Source: Rhodoferax sp.
Lineage (GTDB): Bacteria > Pseudomonadota > Gammaproteobacteria > Burkholderiales > Burkholderiaceae_C
Length of the DNA: 6,516 nucleotides
Assembly: GCA_028292305.1 (NCBI GenBank)
Contig: JAQGMQ010000470.1
Location: forward strand, 1-6,516
Direction of reading: 5' to 3'
Part shown: positions 1 through 6,516 of the stretch, one piece after another
Layout of the letters: each line of letters begins with the position of its first letter
How positions within the stretch are numbered: position 1 is the stretch's first letter
The notes under the pieces: model-generated
The model's input: the letters and a program-made list of their open reading frames with translations, nothing else
Database searches by the model: none
Told to the model about the DNA's origin: nothing
Program-made: the position numbers and the translations under genes

Positions 1-1446
<1,446 letters not shown>

Positions 1447-1552
1447 GGGCTGCTCCCTTGGCCTGCAGGCACGGTGTCATGGAACGATGACTTCACGGCC
1501 CGCGCACAGGCGGCCGGTCGGGGCGCCGCCGTCAAGCGGTGCTTTCAGGCCT
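1447..1552 (-). other. glgC-glgX intergenic spacer (106 bp)
   Basis: The only structure I see is a possible six-pair GC stem (GGCGGC with GCCGCC, about ten bases of loop, near 1510-1532). It has no U tract, so it is not a convincing rho-independent terminator. No clear -35/-10 pair is visible. The simplest reading is that glgX is transcribed through from glgC. Confidence 0.4.
1453..1459 (-). promoter_or_regulatory. Ribosome binding site of glgX
   Basis: AAGGGAG (1459-1453) lies six bases before ATG 1446. It is the best Shine-Dalgarno match in the intergenic stretch and fixes the glgX start, so the poorly conserved N-terminal leader is probably translated. Confidence 0.7.
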
Positions 1553-2881
<1,329 letters not shown>

Positions 2882-3163
2882 GACGAACTCCGGGCGTAGA
2901 GGTGGTTTGGAACGAGACTTGAAGCGAGAAAGGGAACTGCGGCGCGCGACTTGGCGGCGGCGGGAACCCACCGCGCTGCTGCTGCGAAAAGCAGGCTGGC
3001 CTGCGCCGAACCCCGCGCCGCGAAGCGGACTGGACGTGGGGTGTTCTTGCGTAGCGCGGCTTGGGGCATGCACCATCATCGACCGCGATGTAAGAGCGTG
3101 ATGCAGGAAGCGTTTCTGAACGCCCGTAGTCCTTCTCCTACTTCAGGCCTGCCCCTGGTTGGC
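2882..3163 (-). other. treY-glgC intergenic region (282 bp), probable site of a glgC promoter
   Basis: This is the largest gene-free stretch in the window. I see no tRNA, no terminator with a U run after treY (only the short palindrome CAGGCCTG and weak four-pair stems near 3125-3150), and no convincing sigma-70 or sigma-54 promoter. The length suggests that glgC has its own promoter or leader, but nothing in the bases shows it. The glgC frame remains open through 3079, which is common by chance in GC-rich DNA. The extra residues would be rich in Arg and Ser. Confidence 0.4.
2888..2891 (-). promoter_or_regulatory. Ribosome binding site of glgC
   Basis: GGAG (2891-2888) sits six bases before ATG 2881. 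It decides the start against upstream in-frame starts as far as 3079; the extra residues those would add are Arg/Ser-rich and unlike any GlgC N-terminus I know. Confidence 0.65.
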
Positions 3164-3964
3164 TCAGCCGGCCGGGCCGCTGTAGAGCGCCGCGCCGGGC
3201 AGTTCGGTCAACACGTCGGCCAGACGCAACTGGCCCTCGCTGGCGCTGCGCGGCAGGTTCACGGTGTGGCTGGCGCCGCTCAGCACGTCGTGCAATTGCA
3301 GCGGGCGCTGCAACAGCGGCGCCAGGTCGATGGCCGTGTCGCCCCAGCAGGCCGCGCCCACCGCCGGCACGCCAGGGTGACCCAGCAACCGCGCATAGAG
3401 CCGGGTCGCCACCACGATCAGCAGCGACGTCGGCGTGCGCCGGGCATAGGCCACCACGTGGTCGCGCGCGCTGCCGTGCACACGCAGCGGCACGTAGTCG
3501 CCATCCTGGAACAGCGCAGGGTCTTTCTTGCGCAATTCAAGCAGGCGCCAGGTGGTCCACAACTTCAGGTGGCCATCGGTCGGCTGCGCCGCCAGTTGCG
3601 ACAACCGGGCCAGCACCTCGACGTTGCGCGGCGCATCCACCAGCGGCTGCAGGCCGTCGAGCAGTTGCGAACGCGCCGCGTAGTCCACGGGGCGCCGGTT
3701 GTCGGGGTCGACCAGGCTCAGGTCGATGACCTCGTTGCCCTGGTAGATGTCGGGCACGCCGGGCGAGGTGAATTTGAGCAGCGCCATCGTGAAACTGTTG
3801 AGCGCGCCGAACCAGGCCAGCTCGGTGGCGCGGCTGCGCAGCTCGGTCCACAGCGGGTTGCCCGTGCTGCGGCCCAGCACGCCGCGCACGAACAGCAGCA
3901 ACGCGTCTTCATAAGCCGTGTTGGGTCGCATCCAACTGGTCTCGCGCTTGGTCTCGCGTGCCGC
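3164..3964 (-). pseudogene. treY: TreY C-terminal part, downstream of the TAG
   Basis: After the stop the same frame continues AARETKRETSWMRPNTAYED, a typical TreY block, and stays open for 266 codons to TGA at 3164. It carries SPGVPDIYQGNE (about 792-803 in full-length numbering), the conserved end of the GH13 barrel, then DPDNRRPVDY (811-820) and the C-terminal beta domain ending PGAALYSGPAG. The first ATG is at 3931, eleven codons past the stop, with no good Shine-Dalgarno; a gene caller would report a 255-residue orphan from there. The piece has no catalytic residues of its own and should not be read as an independent enzyme. Codon use matches the upstream part and I see no frameshift. 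Confidence 0.8.
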
Positions 3965-3967
3965 CTA
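3965..3967 (-). other. In-frame amber codon in treY
   Basis: The minus-strand codons around it read GTG CTC TAG GCG GCA CGC GAG, that is V-L-stop-A-A-R-E. From memory of the family, the position is usually Lys. A single change from AAG (Lys) or from CAG (Gln, a C-to-T transition) would give this TAG. treZ, treY and glgC all end in TGA, so TAG is not the ordinary terminator of this cluster. Confidence 0.9.
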
Positions 3968-6139
3968 GAGCACGTATTCCTCGAAGCGTACGCGGTAGGC
4001 CGCCAGGCCCGCGCAGTCGAGCTCTTCCAGCGGCAGGCTGCCGAGCAGCGTCTGGTAGAGCAGCATCTCGTCGGCGGGCGAGGGCGCGCGCGCGCCGTCG
4101 ATCTCGCGCTGCAGCGAGCGCGTCAACAGGTGCCAGCGGCGCAGCCCGAGCTTGTAGGCACCGGGCACTTCGGACAACACGTCGATGCGGTTCTTCACGT
4201 CCTCCGAGCGTTTGTTGTCGTGGGTCGATGTGGCCAGCATGGTGTGCGGCCAGCGCGCGGCCCGGTCGGCACTGGCGCCATGAAAGGCCGCGACGGTCAC
4301 GCCGAAAGAAGCCGGGTCGCCGCCGACCTCGTTCAGCGAAATCAGCCGGTGGTAACGGTAGAACGCCGTGTCTTCCACACCCTTGGCGGCCACCGGCGCG
4401 CAGAACTGCTGGAAGCGCCAAGCGAATTGCCGCAGCTTGTCGTGCAGCGCCTGCCGCTGCGGGCTGTCGTTGTCGGCCTCGGTGGCGAGCTCGCCGAGCA
4501 GGCAGCTGCGCAGGAAGTCGAACACGCTGGTGTCGGCCGCGGCGCTGCGTTTGCGGGCCTGAGCGATGGCCCAGTCGATGAAGCGCCGGTCCTGTGCCGA
4601 GGCGCGGTCGACCACATAGGTGCGGTAGACGGGCATGCTGGCCGCGGTCTCGGCGATCGTGTTGCGCAGCGTGTTGAAGCCGAAATCGCGGGTGTGGCGG
4701 TCGGCGTCGGCGATGCGCTTGAGCTGCGTCGCCAGCACGGTGAGTTCCGAGCCCAGTGGGCCGAGTGCCACGGCGCGCTTGGCCTCGGTGACCATGTCCT
4801 CGTACGGCGTTTCCACATCGGCGAAGCTGCGCCAGATGCGCTCGAAGCGTTTTTCGTTGCGCCGGTCGACGAACAGGCCGTTCACCAGCATGCCGTAGCG
4901 GTAGCCGGTGGTGCCGTGCAGCGCCCAGTCGTCGGGCTGGTCGCCATGGGCGGCGGTGATCTTTTCGGCGACGACGTAGATGCCGAGCGCGTCGGCTGGC
5001 GGCTTCTCATCGGCACTGTCATCAGCCGCCGACTGGCGGGCTGCCACCCGCCGGGCATGGCCTTGCTGCAGACGCTGGAAATACTGCGCCGGGTCGCGCA
5101 GGCCGTCGGGGTGGTCGATGCGCAGGCCCTCCACCACGCCCGACGCCGTGAGTTCCAGCGCCAGCGCGTGCGTGGCTTCGAACACCCGCTCGTCCTCGAT
5201 GCGCAGGGCGGCCAGTTCGTTGATGTCGAAGAAGCGCCGGTAGTTGATCTCGTCCGAGGCCACGTGCCAGGAGGCGAGCCGGTAGGCCTGGGCCTCGTGC
5301 AGGGCGTGCAGCGTGTCGTGGTCGGCCTCGGTGTTGATGGCCTGCACGGCCTGGTCGATGGCGGAGGCCGCGGCCGGGTCGCTGGCCAGCGCGATCAGTT
5401 GCTGCTTCAACGGCGCGATGGCGTCGGCGCGGTACGACGTGGGCGCGTCGGGCTCGGTGCGTTCGGGCAGGGCCGCGGCGTAAGCTGTCAGCGCTTCGAA
5501 CTTGGCGCGCAGCTCGGGGCCTGCCCCGGGCGGCAACGCCTCGCAAGACGCCTGCAGCAGCGTGTGCCAGGTGCGCGGGTCGACCGGAAAACGGTGGCTG
5601 AAATAACACAGCGTGAACTGGCCGACGCCAGCGTCGAACGCCAGCTGCAGTTGCCCCTCGTCGAGCACATCGCCATAGGCTTCGCCGAGCACGGGCACCA
5701 GCACCTTGCCCTCGAGCTGGCGGTTGAACGGGTGCCAGTTGATGTCGAAGAAACCGGCATAGGCCGAGGCCGGCCCATTTTCCAGCACGTCGGCCCACCA
5801 CGGGTTGTGCGCACCGATCACGCCCATGTGGTTGGGCACCAGGTCGAGCACCAGGCCCAGCCCGTGTGCGCGCGTGGCGGCGGCAAAGCGGTCGAAGCCC
5901 TCACGGCCACCGAGCTCGGGGTTGACCTCGCGGTGGTCCACCACGTCGTAGCCGTGCAGGCTGCCCGGCCGTGCCCGCGTGATCGGCGAGCAATAGACGT
6001 GGCTCACGCCCAGCCGCTGCAGGTAGGGCAGGATGCGCGTGGCGGCTTCGAAATCGAAGTCCTTGTGCAGTTGCAGCCGGTAGGTGGCGCGCGGAATGAT
6101 CGCCGTGCCGGCGGCACGGCTTGATTGTGCGAAGGGCAT
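3965..6139 (-). CDS. treY: TreY N-terminal part, 724 residues up to the TAG
   Basis: This is the product expected if translation stops at the TAG. It has the TreY opening IPRATYRLQLHKDFDF (15-30) and HVYCSPITRARPGSLHGYD (47-65). Region I is DLVPNHMG (D99, N103, H104). Region II is GLRIDHPDGLRDP, with nucleophile D342. Region III is VVAEKIT with acid/base E392, and region IV is STHDNKRSEDV with D641. GTTGYRY (409-415) and KGVEDTAFYRY (586-596) are further strong family blocks. An Ala/Asp-rich stretch of about 20 residues (365-385) separates regions II and III and looks like a linker insertion. The piece ends in RFEEYVL, just before a conserved KAxREAK-like block. It lacks the last barrel segment and would probably be misfolded or inactive alone. 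Confidence 0.85.
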   Translation of the reverse strand: MPFAQSSRAAGTAIIPRATYRLQLHKDFDFEAATRILPYLQRLGVSHVYCSPITRARPGSLHGYDVVDHREVNPELGGREGFDRFAAATRAHGLGLVLDLVPNHMGVIGAHNPWWADVLENGPASAYAGFFDINWHPFNRQLEGKVLVPVLGEAYGDVLDEGQLQLAFDAGVGQFTLCYFSHRFPVDPRTWHTLLQASCEALPPGAGPELRAKFEALTAYAAALPERTEPDAPTSYRADAIAPLKQQLIALASDPAAASAIDQAVQAINTEADHDTLHALHEAQAYRLASWHVASDEINYRRFFDINELAALRIEDERVFEATHALALELTASGVVEGLRIDHPDGLRDPAQYFQRLQQGHARRVAARQSAADDSADEKPPADALGIYVVAEKITAAHGDQPDDWALHGTTGYRYGMLVNGLFVDRRNEKRFERIWRSFADVETPYEDMVTEAKRAVALGPLGSELTVLATQLKRIADADRHTRDFGFNTLRNTIAETAASMPVYRTYVVDRASAQDRRFIDWAIAQARKRSAAADTSVFDFLRSCLLGELATEADNDSPQRQALHDKLRQFAWRFQQFCAPVAAKGVEDTAFYRYHRLISLNEVGGDPASFGVTVAAFHGASADRAARWPHTMLATSTHDNKRSEDVKNRIDVLSEVPGAYKLGLRRWHLLTRSLQREIDGARAPSPADEMLLYQTLLGSLPLEELDCAGLAAYRVRFEEYVL

Positions 6140-6141
6140 CA
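6137..6141 (-). promoter_or_regulatory. treZ-treY stop/start overlap (TGATG)
   Basis: The treZ TGA (6141-6139) and the treY ATG (6139-6137) share one base. Only a weak purine run (AGAAAG, 6154-6149) precedes the treY start, so translation of treY probably depends on ribosomes finishing treZ. This fits production of two enzymes that act in sequence on the same substrate. Confidence 0.75.
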
Positions 6142-6516
6142 GGTGTTGCTTTCTGAAATCGGGGCGGTCTGCAGCGTGACGTGGACCGCGTTCGGCGCCA
6201 GCACCCTGCCGGCCGCGGTGGCGGTCTGGGGGCCGCATGCATAAATTGTGCGACCTGCATGCACCTTACTGATGACATCGACACGGCCGAGGTTGGCAAC
6301 CAGGTGCCACTCTGCAGCGGTGGCCCCGTGGCCGAGCGGCCATTGCACCTGCAGGCAGTCACCGTCGACTTCGAAGCGGCCGCCGCGCGAGGCCCCGGCC
6401 AACCGTGGCACGAGATGGCGGTGGCGCAGCGCCAGCAGTTCGCGCACCAGGGCCAGCCGGCGACCGTGGCTGGAATGGCTGTCGCCCTCGCGTTCCTGCC
6501 AGCGCAACTTGGACAT
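6139..6516 (-). CDS. treZ: Malto-oligosyltrehalose trehalohydrolase TreZ, C-terminal 125 residues
   Basis: TreZ (GH13_10) hydrolyses the bond next to the trehalose end of malto-oligosyltrehalose, releasing free trehalose after TreY has acted. Only the end is visible. It begins SKLRWQERE and continues with HGRRLALVRELLALRHRHLVPRL (helical segment just after the barrel), then a small C-terminal beta domain (VQWPLGHG, WHLVANLG, TIYACGP) and a short polar tail. The family is about 580-620 residues, so roughly 450 should lie beyond the right edge. An ATG falls exactly on the last bases of the window, but it reads as an internal Met before the conserved SKL block rather than a start. The catalytic residues are not in view. 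The TGA shares its last base with the treY ATG. Identification rests on the tail similarity and on treY adjacency. Confidence 0.85.
   Translation of the reverse strand: MSKLRWQEREGDSHSSHGRRLALVRELLALRHRHLVPRLAGASRGGRFEVDGDCLQVQWPLGHGATAAEWHLVANLGRVDVISKVHAGRTIYACGPQTATAAGRVLAPNAVHVTLQTAPISESNT

Larger units (their letters stand above)
3164..6139 (-). pseudogene. treY: Malto-oligosyltrehalose synthase TreY, interrupted by one in-frame TAG
   Basis: TreY (GH13_26) is an intramolecular transglucosylase that converts the reducing-end alpha-1,4 bond of malto-oligosaccharides to alpha,alpha-1,1, giving the substrate of TreZ. The full reading frame is 991 codons plus TGA, within or slightly above family length, with a single stop at codon 725 (3967-3965). 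The frame on both sides of the stop is the same, so this is a point change and not a frameshift. The gene starts at ATG 6139, overlapping the treZ stop; the more upstream in-frame ATG at 6238 lies well inside treZ and was not used. Catalytic regions I-IV all lie before the stop; the end of the barrel and the C-terminal domain lie after it. If the TAG is real and not suppressed, the strain probably lacks TreY activity. A single-base sequencing error would restore an ordinary intact gene. Confidence 0.88.

Noticed and set aside
1510..1532. GC-rich stem after glgC as a rho-independent terminator
   Set aside because: There are only about six pairs, a large loop and no following U run.
2882..3079. 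66-codon N-terminal extension of glgC in the open frame upstream
   Set aside because: The residues are Arg/Ser-rich and unlike GlgC N-termini, and the Shine-Dalgarno GGAG points to ATG 2881.
3965..3967. Programmed UAG recoding, for example pyrrolysine at an expected Lys position
   Set aside because: The codon falls where Lys is common, but nothing in the window shows Pyl genes, a recoding structure or a tRNA. These enzymes are not known to need such a residue, and a point mutation or error is far simpler.
2951..6124. Plus-strand open frame of 1057 codons, antisense to treY
   Set aside because: It is in exact codon register with treY on the other strand, so it stops only where treY uses TTA, CTA or TCA, which are rare in such GC-rich genes. 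Its product is a low-complexity Val/Gln/His/Arg/Ala-rich sequence with no recognisable domain, while the minus strand encodes clear TreY. It reads through the treY TAG as CTA (Leu).
6514..6516. ATG at the right edge as the true start of a small 125-residue gene
   Set aside because: The sequence matches the C-terminal end of TreZ, and the conserved SKL block follows immediately, so the Met is internal. If the sequence beyond the edge did not continue TreZ in frame, treZ too would be broken; this cannot be seen here.

Overview
The window is high-GC DNA carrying one co-directional minus-strand block of glycogen and trehalose metabolism genes. In transcription order (right to left) these are the 3' end of treZ (6516-6139), treY (6139-3164), glgC (2881-1553) and the 5' two thirds of glgX (1446-1, running off the left edge). 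The strong G/C bias at third codon positions, TGA stops at all three visible gene ends, and the style of the proteins suggest a proteobacterium, probably a betaproteobacterium of the Burkholderiales/Comamonadaceae kind. That placement is inference; there is no rRNA or other marker here.

Layout. treZ and treY overlap at a TGATG junction (position 6139 is shared), so they form one translationally coupled unit. A 282-bp gap follows treY, in which I found no RNA gene, convincing terminator or promoter. glgC follows with a good Shine-Dalgarno. A 106-bp gap then leads to glgX, which also has a strong Shine-Dalgarno. glgX has no stop inside the window but is open for 482 codons.

How the genes work together. 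GlgC makes ADP-glucose, the glucosyl donor for bacterial glycogen synthesis. GlgX removes branches from phosphorylase-trimmed glycogen and releases short malto-oligosaccharides. TreY isomerises the reducing-end linkage of such chains to alpha,alpha-1,1, and TreZ releases trehalose. The block therefore links glycogen storage and turnover to trehalose production.

The one real anomaly is in treY. The reading frame is uninterrupted and conserved from residue 1 to 991 except for a single in-frame TAG at codon 725 (3967-3965), inside a conserved stretch near the end of the catalytic barrel. Everything downstream remains in frame and recognisably TreY. The gene is therefore a recent nonsense allele, a single-base sequence error, or (least likely) a readthrough or split gene. 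I see no mobile element, CRISPR array, defence system, RNA gene or undescribed system. The very long plus-strand open frames are codon-for-codon antisense shadows of these genes.
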